A program made the translations under genes and the position numbers. The notes under the pieces were generated by a model. The model was not told the DNA's origin and searched no databases. It saw only the letters and a list, made by a program, of their open reading frames with translations. DNA of 36,015 nt, from NCBI RefSeq assembly GCF_022662475.1, contig NZ_JAKNQQ010000018.1:1-36015 (forward strand). The letters run 5' to 3'. This DNA is from Sphingomonas sp. TREG-RG-20F-R18-01. Lineage in GTDB: Bacteria > Pseudomonadota > Alphaproteobacteria > Sphingomonadales > Sphingomonadaceae. This document shows positions 8,409 to 15,835 of the stretch, in pieces (position 1 is the first letter of the stretch; every line of letters starts with the position of its first letter).

Positions 8409-8909
8409 TTATTCGGTGATCGGCGGCAACTTCAATTTGCGCCGCTGCGGCGGGCCTGGCTCTTGCGCCGTCGCTTGTAGCCCGGGCTTCCGGCCCAGCC
8501 CAATCTTTTTAGCCAGGGCGCGCCGCGTTTCCGAATAACTCTCGGCCACTATCGGGTAATCGGCCTTGAGGTTGTAGCGATCCCGATATTGCTCGGGCGT
8601 AAGCCCATGTCCACTCAGATGGCGCCGCAGCATCTTATACGGCTTGCCATCGATCAAAGAAATGATGTGATCCTTCGACGCCAGCGATTTACGTACCGTC
8701 ACCGCAGGCGTGAACTGCTCGGGTGCAGCGTCCTCAAGAGCCGAGGTATTTGGTTGGTCGATCAACTTTGCAACGCTGTCGCGCATCCGGCTGAGAAATA
8801 CCGGCACGTCTGCAGCCGCGGCGCGCGTGTTGGGATTGCTTAGCCACGCGATCGTCAGTGCTGCGGCGAGTTCGATCGCATTCGGGCTGGTCTCTGTTTC
8901 TGTCGTCAC
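8409..8909 (-). CDS. MucR/Ros-family transcriptional regulator lacking zinc cysteines
   Basis: A 166-residue protein. The C-terminal half carries the Ros/MucR signature: SLIDGKPYKMLRRHLSGHGLTPEQYRDRYNL, then YPIVAESYSETRRALAKKIGLGRK. MucR proteins bind AT-rich DNA and act as H-NS-like silencers of envelope, motility and plasmid genes. The usual C-x2-C half of the zinc finger (ITCLEDG or similar) reads IISLIDG, so no cysteines are available; some rhizobial MucR homologues also lack them. Translation begins at GTG 8909, overlapping the HU stop by 4 bases (GTGA), so the two are coupled. It may silence neighbouring plasmid genes. Confidence 0.88.
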   Translation of the reverse strand: MTTETETSPNAIELAAALTIAWLSNPNTRAAAADVPVFLSRMRDSVAKLIDQPNTSALEDAAPEQFTPAVTVRKSLASKDHIISLIDGKPYKMLRRHLSGHGLTPEQYRDRYNLKADYPIVAESYSETRRALAKKIGLGRKPGLQATAQEPGPPQRRKLKLPPITE

Positions 8910-9181
8910 GAGGAAATCTTGTCCTTAAGCACTTTTGCCGGTGTGAACACCACCTTGGTCGACGCAGCGATCTCCATTGCCTCGCCGGTCCGCGGATTGC
9001 GACCAGCCCGGGCGGCTTTGGCCTTTCTGGAGAACTTGCCGAACCCGTGCACTGACACGTCCTCGCCCCGTGCGACCGCATCACTGATATCGCCGAAAAC
9101 GCGGTCGATTAGCGCTCGAGCATTGGCGGCACTCAGATCGCTTCCATCGGCAATGCCTTTCACAAGATCGTCCAGCTTCAT
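8906..9181 (-). CDS. HU/IHF-family DNA-binding protein
   Basis: A 91-residue nucleoid protein. The family's DNA-arm signature GRNPRTGEAMEI is present near residue 60, after VHGFGKFSRKAKAARAG, and the N-terminal helices read MKLDDLVKGIADGSDLSAANARALID. It bends DNA and could assist replication or relaxosome assembly on this plasmid. The start at 9181 follows GGAGA in the leftward sense and gives the normal HU length. First gene of a two-gene operon with the MucR-like regulator. Confidence 0.93.
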   Translation of the reverse strand: MKLDDLVKGIADGSDLSAANARALIDRVFGDISDAVARGEDVSVHGFGKFSRKAKAARAGRNPRTGEAMEIAASTKVVFTPAKVLKDKISS

Positions 9182-9686
9182 TAAAGATCTCCCCGTAAAG
9201 ATGCACCGGAATAATCGTTCCCGGCTCGGGCGCAACAGTTCATCCCCTTTTCGAGGAGTGCAAGCAAGATGCGGGCAGAGCGATGGCTCTACGCTAAACA
9301 ATGATAAGCTTCTTCAGAAAAGGGATCGGTATGTGTGTCGGGCTTCGATCCCGCCAATGCGGTCAGGCACTCCGCGCCAATATTCGCTTGAGGGCGAGCA
9401 TAAACAGGGTGTGCTCGATGCGCCCGATCTCGTGAAGTGCGCGAGCGATTGGGTTCTGGCGCGGGTATCTTCCTCACCGGCGAATACCTCTGGCCCAAGG
9501 ACGCCAACGCTTAGGGTGTCATTCCGCCCCAACCGGAACCGACCCCGTTATCGCCGCCAAGCTACGCTATTACGTCGATCGTGAGTTCGCCGGCCGGTAC
9601 GACCCGGCGTGACGATGCGAACCGCAGCTTACGGTTTTTGGGACCATTGGCGAAAGCCGTGGGGTGATGGCTTCTGAGCTAAACGT
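9182..9686. other. gene-poor stretch upstream of the origin
   Basis: No gene can be supported. On the plus strand around 9450-9612, two adjacent frames give plausible-looking fragments (GAGIFLTGEYLWPKDANA, then TGTDPVIAAKLRYYVDREF ending in a stop at 9612), which may be the remains of a frameshifted gene. Nothing recognisable lies upstream of them. Confidence 0.3.
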
Positions 9687-9692
9687 AAAAAC

Positions 9693-9708
9693 TGTATAGG
9701 CGTATACA
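9693..9708. repeat. palindromic partition-type site TGTATAGGCGTATACA
   Basis: A 16-bp near-perfect palindrome, with TGTATA and TATACA around GGCG. The same GTATA-n3/4-TATAC motif clusters around parA and recurs at 13311, suggesting a partition or ParA/RHH operator site. Confidence 0.55.
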
Positions 9709-9736
9709 CCGCGGGTTCTTATTCGCGATGTTGAAA

Positions 9737-10371
9737 GGTGAGTTTTGGGGTATCGCCTCACTTTTGACATAGGAGGTTGATGATCGAGGCACTGTCAGCG
9801 CCTGCTAGGAGGTCTGTCCGGCTTGAGGCACTTGCCACCGTGGCCCTTTGTTTTGACGTTTTGCGGGCTAGAACTGGGCTTCTGCGCCTTGTTCAGACGA
9901 TGTCGTCCCCATGATGCGCCGTCGGCCGTGCCTGGCTGTCCGAAAAGCCATTGAACATGTGATCTTGGTATCGGTGTATGGGGTCATCCTCCGCTTCGTA
10001 CAGGGTGTTCGACGGCGAACCCAGCGATCAATAAAGGCATATCGGCCAGAGGCCAATTCCGCATTTTTTTGCTTCAGATGGTTTGACAATGCTTCCTTGC
10101 CGCAAAAGTTATCCACAGTCTGGCCTACCCCAAAACTCACCGATCATGTTCTGATTCAACTATTCTTCTTAGATTCAAGATTCGGGGGGCTCAAACCCGC
10201 AGAAAACCGCTAAAAATGACCTCGAAATGTGAGCGTTGGGGCCGATTCGCGTGAGTTTCGGGGTAACCTAAGGTGAGCGTTGGGGCCGGTTAAAGTGAGG
10301 GTTCGGGTAGAGTCGGGTGAGGGTTCGGGTATGGCATTGCCTAGGACCGGACAACGGTGAGTTTTTGGGTA
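9737..10371. other. oriV: plasmid replication origin with iterons and DnaA box
   Basis: Iterons of consensus GTGAG(C/T/G)(G/T)TT(G/C/T)GGG(T/G)(A/C) start at 10229, 10251, 10273, 10295 and 10317, exactly 22 bp apart (two helical turns), then at 10357. Two more copies, GGTGAGTTTTGGGGTA at 9737-9752 and its exact inverse at 10126-10141, flank a gap that holds a perfect DnaA box TTATCCACA (10109-10117). A further inverse copy lies at 11354-11368, behind repA. This is the classic layout of an iteron-controlled origin bound by its own Rep protein, placed just upstream of repA. Copy-number control and handcuffing are expected from family knowledge. Confidence 0.88.
10229..10371 (+). repeat. iteron array (five at 22-bp period plus one)
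   Basis: Fifteen-base units at 10229-10243, 10251-10265, 10273-10287, 10295-10309, 10317-10331 and 10357-10371. The first and third are identical (GTGAGCGTTGGGGCC), as are the fourth and fifth (GTGAGGGTTCGGGTA). They lie 99-241 bases before the repA start and probably both recruit RepA and repress its promoter. Confidence 0.9.
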
Positions 10372-10469
10372 TCCCCGCTCCTTGACGTACGGCGAGCTAA
10401 AGGGTTTGCCTAACTCACAATTCGCGGTAATGTGAGCTTATATCTCGCCCCTCCTCACCGGACACATCC

Positions 10470-11348
10470 ATGTCGTCAGAACCCGCTACGGTCGATCTGA
10501 CCTTCCGCACATTGACGCAGAAGGGCCGCGGCAATCCGTTCGATCCCGCCAACTATGGCGAGATCGTCAAACCCGGCGAGTTGGTCGACATTGTCGAGCT
10601 AAGCCCGCTCACTCTCGCCGATCGCCGCATCTATAATTTGTTGATTGCCAATGCATGGGAGCGGATCGGCGAGCCGATCGTCCATCGCATTCCCAAGACT
10701 GCCCTAAAAGGCACACACCAGGGGAACGAACGGATAGAAAGTTCGCTGCTACGCCTGATGGGCACGATCGCCATTGTTACGATCCGGAAGGGTGGCAAGG
10801 CCTTCAAGCGCCGCGTCCAGCTCCTGGGCCCAAGCGACGAAAGTCTCGAAAAAGACGGTTTCCTTCACTATCGCATCCCCGAAGAACTGATCGAGATTCT
10901 ACGTAACAGCGAGGTCTACGCCCGCCTCAAGACTCAGGTGATGTATTGCTTCGAGTCGAAATACGCGCTGTGCCTCTATGAGATGATCGAGCGTCGTATC
11001 GGTTTGGAATATAAACAGCAGGAAGAGTTCACGATCGACGAGATACGTGGCCTGCTCAATGTGCCCGAGAGTAAGCTGGAGCGCTTTGCCGATCTTAACA
11101 AATACTGCCTCAAGGTGGCGGTCGAGGAAATCAACAAGCTCTGCCCGTTCTATGTCGAGTTCACGCCGATCAAGAAGGGCCGAAAAGTCGAGCGTGTCGC
11201 ACTCCACTGGTTCCCGAAAACCTCCACGGGCAAGCGTGATGCGCAAAACCTGATCGACCAGCATAGCATCGTGCGCCGCGCCAAGCTCCGTGGCGGCATT
11301 CCCGAATTGCCCGTTCTCGTCGATTTCAGCCGACCGAGCCAACGGTGA
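10470..11348 (+). CDS. repA: plasmid replication initiator RepA (Rep_3-like winged-helix)
   Basis: A 292-residue initiator. The sequence has the two winged-helix layout of RepE/Pi-like initiators: PLTLADRRIYNLLIANAW in the first half, then LKTQVMYCFESKYALCLYEMIERR, FTIDEIRGLLNVPE, and FADLNKYCLKVAVEEINKLC in the second. These proteins bind iterons and load the host helicase at the origin. The gene is flanked by iterons on both sides, as expected. The ribosome site before ATG 10470 is weak. No truncation is apparent. Confidence 0.88.
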   Translation: MSSEPATVDLTFRTLTQKGRGNPFDPANYGEIVKPGELVDIVELSPLTLADRRIYNLLIANAWERIGEPIVHRIPKTALKGTHQGNERIESSLLRLMGTIAIVTIRKGGKAFKRRVQLLGPSDESLEKDGFLHYRIPEELIEILRNSEVYARLKTQVMYCFESKYALCLYEMIERRIGLEYKQQEEFTIDEIRGLLNVPESKLERFADLNKYCLKVAVEEINKLCPFYVEFTPIKKGRKVERVALHWFPKTSTGKRDAQNLIDQHSIVRRAKLRGGIPELPVLVDFSRPSQR

Positions 11349-11353
11349 GCCCC

Positions 11354-11368
11354 TACCCAAAAACTCAC
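11354..11368 (-). repeat. solitary inverse iteron behind repA
   Basis: TACCCAAAAACTCAC is the exact reverse complement of the iteron at 10357-10371. It starts 6 bases after the repA stop and may serve autoregulation or plasmid pairing. Confidence 0.7.
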
Positions 11369-11458
11369 CTTTAGGGCCAGCATCGGGATCGATCCTAGCT
11401 CTGCCGCTCCGACGCCTCTACGACGGTGCCAAGGTCGGCGGACCCATCGATCCTATCC

Positions 11459-11488
11459 GTATACGCCTATACGGATATACGCCTATAC
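11459..11488. repeat. partition-site direct repeats (TATACGCCTATAC x2)
   Basis: TATACGCCTATAC at 11460-11472 and again at 11476-11488, a 16-bp period. The second copy overlaps the stop codon of the small RHH gene. Related sites lie at 11782, 11798, 12412 and 12421, flanking parA on both sides, as in ParA/ParG-type partition cassettes. Likely centromere or operator. Confidence 0.65.
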
Positions 11489-11767
11489 AGAACGCGCGAT
11501 GCGTCCCCTGCCCTTCTTTACGAACAGGTCGTCCAACGCCTCGGTGAGCAGATTTTGCACTGTCGTCCCTTCCTCGGCCGCAATAATACGAAGCTGGGTG
11601 CTGACTTCGGGTGCAAAGTGTCCGCCAATCAGTTTCGTGCCCTGCCGCCCGCTGCTCGCCGGCTTGGCAGCCGGCGTCGCTATTGTAGGCGGCGCTGCTG
11701 GCGTGTCGCTGCCGCCGGCCTTGGCACGATCAAGGACGGCCTGAAGAGCGTTGGGTTTGGCCATCAT
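11483..11767 (-). CDS. ribbon-helix-helix-type centromere-binding/partition protein
   Basis: A 94-residue protein with a disordered Ala/Pro-rich N-terminal part and a C-terminal GTKLIGGHFAPEVSTQLRII...EGTTVQNLLTEALDDLF segment. The latter has the beta-strand plus two-helix pattern of ribbon-helix-helix DNA-binding proteins (ParG/CopG type). It lies directly behind parA, with ATGA overlap, and beside repeated palindromes; so it is probably the ParB-equivalent centromere binder and repressor. A second ATG at 11764 is equally possible. Function is inferred from position. Confidence 0.75.
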   Translation of the reverse strand: MMAKPNALQAVLDRAKAGGSDTPAAPPTIATPAAKPASSGRQGTKLIGGHFAPEVSTQLRIIAAEEGTTVQNLLTEALDDLFVKKGRGRIARSV

Positions 11768-12396
11768 GCCACCTCTTTAGCGTATAGGCGTATAGCCGTA
11801 TACTCGTATAGCCGCTTGATCTCGGCTGCGGCTGGTCCGTTCGGCTCGAACTCCTGCACTGCCTGCCCTAACGCTTGCGCACGGAAGAACGCCTTGCGGT
11901 TACCGATCGTCACTGGACAGACCGCAGCTCCCAATTCCTCCACGGCTTTCATCGCATCGCCCGTTTCCTGGCCTTGGGGCGGCACAAATGTCAGTACGAC
12001 GGCGAACGCGCGATCGAGCTGGCGCACCACGTCGAGCGTATGCGTCATGCTCATGGTATCGAAAACGGCGGTCTTGGTCGGCACAAGTATGAAGTCCGCG
12101 TGGCGTGCGGCTTCATAGGCCACGTCTCGTGCCACCGCCGCCCCGTCGATCACGACAAGATCGGTGCCGGCGTCGGCACAGGCTTTGAGCATTGCTGCCA
12201 GCCGTACCGGCTGGATTGAGGCGACCGCGGGTGTGTCGAGCTGGCGCACGTCCTTCCAGAACGACGCGGTTGCCTGCGGGTCGAGGTCAATGATCGCGGT
12301 TTCCTTGCCGGCTTGCTCGGCCGCGACCGCAAGACACGTCGCTAGCGTCGTTTTACCAACGCCGCCCTTCTGCGACAGGATGGCTAAAACCTTCAT
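11764..12396 (-). CDS. parA: ParA-family partition ATPase
   Basis: A 210-residue ATPase with the deviant Walker A motif KGGVGKTT (10-17) and DLDPQATASFWKD (Walker A' region), followed by DLVVIDGAA (Walker B). It segregates plasmid copies by dynamic nucleoid binding. The small size (no N-terminal HTH) matches the ParF/MinD-like class that pairs with RHH centromere binders. GGAG sits 8 bases before the ATG. Unusually, its last codons (YEYTAIRLYA) are spelled by two copies of the GTATA-type partition repeat. Confidence 0.93.
   Translation of the reverse strand: MKVLAILSQKGGVGKTTLATCLAVAAEQAGKETAIIDLDPQATASFWKDVRQLDTPAVASIQPVRLAAMLKACADAGTDLVVIDGAAVARDVAYEAARHADFILVPTKTAVFDTMSMTHTLDVVRQLDRAFAVVLTFVPPQGQETGDAMKAVEELGAAVCPVTIGNRKAFFRAQALGQAVQEFEPNGPAAAEIKRLYEYTAIRLYAKEVA
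11782..11810. repeat. partition-type repeats inside the parA 3' end
   Basis: GTATAGGCGTATA at 11782-11794 and GTATACTCGTATA at 11798-11810, again 16 bp apart, inverse in orientation to the 11460 pair. They are read as codons of the parA C-terminus. Confidence 0.6.
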
Positions 12397-12411
12397 TATA
12401 CGCTCCTACGA

Positions 12412-12433
12412 GTATAGGCTTATACTTGTATAC
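12412..12433. repeat. partition-type repeats upstream of parA (operator?)
   Basis: GTATAGGCTTATA at 12412-12424 and the overlapping TATACTTGTATAC at 12421-12433, located 16-37 bases upstream of the parA ATG. Position suits an operator where the RHH protein represses the par operon, and/or the centromere. Confidence 0.6.
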
Positions 12434-12463
12434 GCTAGTGTATGTGGTTGGGAAAGGGAAGTT

Positions 12464-13089
12464 TCACGGCTCCGGGTCGTCTTCGCCATCGCCCAGCAAA
12501 TGGTGCCGCATCGCGCCATGGCCCGCGGTCAGACAAAGCGGAGCGCCGATCGTCTTCAGCCATTTCCGAGCGGTCCGCACGGTGTAGCCGCATGTCTCGC
12601 ACTCGCATTTGAGCAAGCGTGTCGCCTGCTTCTTCGGCCGCGTCGTCTCACCGCCGGTGTCGAGCCGGGCATGGGGAGGGATCAGCTACGGCCAGGATCG
12701 GCGCGACGGTAGCGAGAAAGGCAGGCCCGGGGGTTGTGGCCCGCATCGGTCCGATTAGACCGAGCCCGATAGCGATCCGTTTAAACGCTTTTCCGTGCCC
12801 GGCAGCGATCCCGACCCAGCATGGACCAGCTCATGCGCAAGGATGAAAGCGATCTGCACCGGCATCGCATCGGCCGCGTGCGCAAGATCGGCCGGATGAA
12901 GATCTTAAAATGTCCGTTGCCGCTGCACCGATTGTCCCAGCATTCGCCGATCACCTTTCCCTTGGCGCCTCGGCTGGTGAAGCCGATCGCGACGCGCACG
13001 CGGGAGGGTAGGGGGGTGCCCAGCGCCTCGAACAGCGGGGGGGGGGAGTGTGGGGGCAGCGGGAATCTGCCGGGGTGATGCGGGCGCAC
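12464..13089 (-). pseudogene. SprT-like zinc metalloprotease gene, broken by several frameshifts
   Basis: Three frames on the minus strand must be joined to restore one SprT-like protein. The first part (from 13089) contains RVRVAIGFTSRGAKGKVIGEC and GHFKIFIRP; the second frame gives AHELVHAG, the HExxH zinc motif, at about 12818-12838; the third gives GIAAGHGKAFKRIAIGLGLIG; the last (back in the second frame, ending at the TGA 12466-12464) gives LDTGGETTRPKKQATRLLKCECETCGY, a C-terminal zinc ribbon. Stop codons interrupt each alternative. SprT-like proteins of this form sit near rep/par genes on many sphingomonad plasmids. A ten-G run at 13037-13046 and several indels suggest decay, though sequencing error cannot be excluded. 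No intact copy is present. Confidence 0.8.
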
Positions 13090-13587
13090 GGAGGAGCCAC
13101 GGTCCGGCTGATTGCCGTTGCTGGGAGAGGGGGGCGGTGCCCCACTTTCCCTCGGATTGAGCTACATCGCCGGCATAGCCGGCGCCCTTAAACGGGCGTA
13201 CCAGCGCGTGAGCGATTGTTACCCGTCAGGGGCGAGACGCCGATCGGCGGCTTGATCGGAGCGAAGCGGAGATAGAGCGCAGCCCGGCACGGGCACGTCG
13301 ATGCTTCTCCGTATACTTGTATACATTGGCTCGCGAGTTTCTGATCAGTAATGGCAATCAGCGCGGCCAGCCTCTTCCCGATTGGGATCGCTTTTGAGAA
13401 TGAGCTGCCAGCGGTGCTGTTCATAAAACGTCCGTTGACGGACGTGTAAGGACCGTTCGGTTGTGTTGTCGGCTGATATCTCGCGAAGGTGTGTTCACCC
13501 ATCACCCTGACTTGCGAATAGGGCATTGCAGCCACGATGAGTTTGGGAGCCCTATGTTTTGAGCCGCCATATCAGATAGACGTCTCG
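13090..13587. other. 498-bp non-coding stretch with hairpins and one partition-type palindrome
   Basis: Holds two adjacent hairpins (CGCCGGC-ATA-GCCGGCG at 13168-13184, and GCCC-TTAAAC-GGGC overlapping it to 13197), GTATACTTGTATAC at 13311-13324 (a par-type site), and an 8-bp-arm palindrome ACGTCCGT-TG-ACGGACGT at 13428-13445. A 115-codon frame on the minus strand (13535-13188) spans these elements and has no recognisable content, so I do not call it a gene. Confidence 0.5.
13311..13324. repeat. isolated partition-type palindrome GTATACTTGTATAC
   Basis: GTATAC arms around TT/TG, the same motif as upstream of parA (12421-12433). It lies 880 bp from the par operon. Confidence 0.5.
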
Positions 13588-14331
13588 CTAATCATTGCAT
13601 TCCGGACTTGGGTCGTCAGTGAGGATGCGGGCCAGCTCTTGATGGACAAGTTCGTAGCATTCGCAAGCGACGCCTTCGAGAGCGTTGCGATCCTCGACCT
13701 CGATCATCCCACGAGTATTTTGAATAAAGCCGAGTTGCCTCAAATCTCGCGTGACAATGCTGATAGAGTTTCGCTTGACCCCCAGCATTTCAGCTAATGA
13801 CGCTTGAGTGAGTGGCAAAAGATCGACGCCGCTGCGGTCATGCGTCGTCAGAATCCAGCGCGCGCAGCGTTGCCGGACGGTATGGATGGCGTTGCAGGCG
13901 ACGATCTGGAGCGTCGTCCGCAGCAGTACTTCGCGGTAACGCGAGACCGCTGAACACAGGCCAACACTGCCGTCGACCATGTCCTCGAAGCCTTGTGCGG
14001 TCGTGCGCACCGCAGTGCCGGGCACCTGCACGAGGAATCGGCTAAATGCGGGATCGACATAGCCGCTGGCTGATGTTGCGATCACACCCTCGCGGCCGAT
14101 GGTCATAGTCTCGACTGAGCGTCCGTCTTTCATAACGGCAATGAGCGACACCATGCCCGACAAGAGAAAGTAGACGTGCGTTAGCGGAGCACCCGGCTCG
14201 TACAGCACCGTGCCGGCGCGTAGGTCCACAAGCTCGCATACATCAAGGAGCTTGGCTTGATCGTGTGGGGAGACGCGATCCAGAAGGCCGTTCCCGGCTG
14301 GCCAAAGTTGCAGCGTTGCTTCACCCATCAT
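13588..14331 (-). CDS. Crp/Fnr-family transcriptional regulator
   Basis: A 247-residue regulator. Residues about 15-130 form the cyclic-nucleotide-binding-like beta-roll (LRAGTVLYEPGAPLTHVYFLLSG, GREGVIATS); the C-terminal part has a Crp-type helix-turn-helix (LTQASLAEMLGVKRNSISIVT, then RDLRQLGFIQ). There is no cysteine set for an Fnr iron-sulphur cluster at the N-terminus, so the signal is unknown. Starts at 14331 or the adjacent ATG 14328. It is a single gene flanked by non-coding DNA and an insertion sequence. Confidence 0.9.
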   Translation of the reverse strand: MMGEATLQLWPAGNGLLDRVSPHDQAKLLDVCELVDLRAGTVLYEPGAPLTHVYFLLSGMVSLIAVMKDGRSVETMTIGREGVIATSASGYVDPAFSRFLVQVPGTAVRTTAQGFEDMVDGSVGLCSAVSRYREVLLRTTLQIVACNAIHTVRQRCARWILTTHDRSGVDLLPLTQASLAEMLGVKRNSISIVTRDLRQLGFIQNTRGMIEVEDRNALEGVACECYELVHQELARILTDDPSPECND

Positions 14332-14410
14332 GCTGATCGCATCATCTTTCTACCGCTCCGACGCCTATAAGCAACTGCTTCAATGGGCTGCGACTTCCAT
14401 GCCTCAACTA

Positions 14411-15258
14411 GGCATCGTGGACAAAGCTTGACCTGAGACTCGCGGGTTGATTCAAGGCTGCCTTTTGGAGGCGGCTTTGGGTGAGCGGATCGGGGTATCG
14501 GACGACGAGTGGGCGCTGATCGGGCCGCTGCTTCCACCCGAACATGGCCGCGGATGTCGGCCTGCAGGTGACAACCGGCGCTATTTCGAAGGCATGATGT
14601 GGATGGCGCGGTCAGGGGCGCAGTGGCGGCTGCTACCTGACGATTATGGCAAGTGGAACAGCGTGTTTCGGCGCTACCGGCGCTGGGTCGAGACGGGTGT
14701 GTTTGACGCCCTGCTGGAGACGCTGGCCGAGATGGTGGCGCGCGATACCAGCGCCGACATGATCGACAGCACGGTGGTCCGGGCGCATCATTGCGCCGTC
14801 GGGCTAAAAAAGGGGATCAAGAGGCCCAGGGGCTTGGCCGGTCGCGCGGAGGCTTTACCACCAAGCTCCACGCCCGCTGCGATGGGCACGGGCGACCGCT
14901 TGGCTTCGTCCTGACGCCGGGCCAGGCGCACGATGTGAAAGGTTTCGGTCCGCTGTTCCGAATGCTCGATGAACGCATCGACGCGCTGCTCGCGGACAAG
15001 GGTTACGACGCAGATACCATCCGCGCAGAGCTCGCCGCAGTCGGTGTTGAAGCGGTCATCCCCACCAAGAGCAATCGCCGCGTCCCCATCCCGCATGATC
15101 GCGAGAAATACCGCTGGCGGAATCTCGTCGAGCGCCTGTTCAGCAAGCTCAAGAACTGGCGCCGGGTTGCCACACGATACGACAAAACCAAAGAATCCTA
15201 CCTCGGCTTCGTCGCGCTCGCTTCAATCAAACTGTGGATACCCTTTGTCCACGAGGCC
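14411..15258 (+). mobile_element. IS5-family element, IS427 group (complete)
   Basis: An 848-bp element with terminal inverted repeats: left GGCATCGTGGACAAAG, right (reverse complement) GGCCTCGTGGACAAAG, one mismatch in 16. It is flanked by a TA duplication at 14409-14410 and 15259-15260, the IS427-group signature. It carries two overlapping transposase frames. All parts appear intact, so it may be active. Confidence 0.88.
14477..14914 (+). CDS. IS427-group transposase, OrfA frame
   Basis: First frame of the transposase, with DUF4096-type N-terminal text (VSDDEWALIGPLLPP, RYFEGMMWMARSGAQWRLLP) and the first catalytic Asp in DMIDSTVVRAHH. Start TTG 14477 has GGAGG at 14467-14471; TTG 14447 is the alternative. 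At A6GGGG (14806-14815) ribosomes are expected to slip -1 into the OrfB frame, producing the fused transposase; without slippage the product ends at 14914. Confidence 0.85.
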   Translation: MGERIGVSDDEWALIGPLLPPEHGRGCRPAGDNRRYFEGMMWMARSGAQWRLLPDDYGKWNSVFRRYRRWVETGVFDALLETLAEMVARDTSADMIDSTVVRAHHCAVGLKKGIKRPRGLAGRAEALPPSSTPAAMGTGDRLASS

Positions 15259-15261
15259 TAG
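14791..15261 (+). CDS. IS427-group transposase, OrfB frame
   Basis: The second frame lies -1 relative to OrfA and is entered at the A6G slippery run. It contains GRSRGGFTTKLHARCDGHG, the second catalytic Asp in LLADKGYDAD, and the Glu region WRNLVERLFSKLKNWRRVATRYDKT. It gives the catalytic core of a DDE transposase. The stop TAG overlaps the right target duplication. The listed start is only the frame's limit; translation is probably by frameshift. Confidence 0.85.
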   Translation: MRRRAKKGDQEAQGLGRSRGGFTTKLHARCDGHGRPLGFVLTPGQAHDVKGFGPLFRMLDERIDALLADKGYDADTIRAELAAVGVEAVIPTKSNRRVPIPHDREKYRWRNLVERLFSKLKNWRRVATRYDKTKESYLGFVALASIKLWIPFVHEA

Positions 15262-15296
15262 TAGCTTGATCCTAATTAAGGCTTCCAAAATTTTGC

Positions 15297-15321
15297 GGAA
15301 CCAAGCTCGTACCTTTCAGTT
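15297..15321 (+). promoter_or_regulatory. possible EcfG-type promoter of the envelope-stress cluster
   Basis: GGAAC at 15297-15301, 16-base spacer, then AGTT at 15318-15321, the same form as before the rhodopsin. It sits between the right end of the IS element and the first YsnF gene, about 95 bases before GTG 15416. Motif-based inference only. Confidence 0.4.
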
Positions 15322-15415
15322 TTCTGCATCCTAAGATACACTTGGCGGAGCGTGATTGCTGGCCCGCTGCGTGTGCTCCTCGACATCGCTCGGAACAGAG
15401 AGATCGACAAGCTAC

Positions 15416-15835
15416 GTGGCCAAACCTGAAGATCACGAGACGACAATTCCGATTATCGAGGAGGTGGCGACAGTCTCTACCCGAGAGGTGGAGACCGATC
15501 GCTTGCGCGTCCGCACGATCGTCGAGGAACGGGCGACGGACGTCGTCGCGCAACTCGCCAAGCAAGAGCTGCTGGTCGAGCGCCGCACGGTCGAACGCGA
15601 GGTGACGGAAGCGCCGCAGCCTTACAAGGAAGGCGACATGCTGATCGTGCCGATCGTCGAGGAGCGCCTCGTAGTAGAGAAAAAGCTGTTCGTTACCGAG
15701 GAGCTGATGGTCCGCCGCGTCGCGCGAACCGAGGAGGTCCACGTCCCCGCCACGCTCAGGTCGATGCGCGCCATTGTCGAGCGCGAAGGCGATCTATCTC
15801 ACGACAGGAGAGACGTTCATGCCCGATCCGAATGA
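15416..15835 (+). CDS. YsnF/AvaK (DUF2382) domain stress protein
   Basis: About 139 residues, dominated by the DUF2382 pattern of alternating charged beta-strands: IPIIEEVATVSTREVETDRLRV, QELLVERRTVEREVTEAPQPY, then MLIVPIVEERLVVEKKLFVTEELMV. DUF2382 proteins are linked to general stress in bacteria, but the biochemical role is unknown. GTG 15416 is preferred because similarity begins there; the frame extends back to 15356. Its 3' end overlaps the next gene's start by 17 bases. First gene of the seven-gene cluster. Confidence 0.75.
   Translation: MAKPEDHETTIPIIEEVATVSTREVETDRLRVRTIVEERATDVVAQLAKQELLVERRTVEREVTEAPQPYKEGDMLIVPIVEERLVVEKKLFVTEELMVRRVARTEEVHVPATLRSMRAIVEREGDLSHDRRDVHARSE

Noticed and set aside
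13188..13535. 115-codon minus-strand frame
   Set aside because: It spans hairpins and a partition-type palindrome, shows no domain and lacks a good ribosome site.
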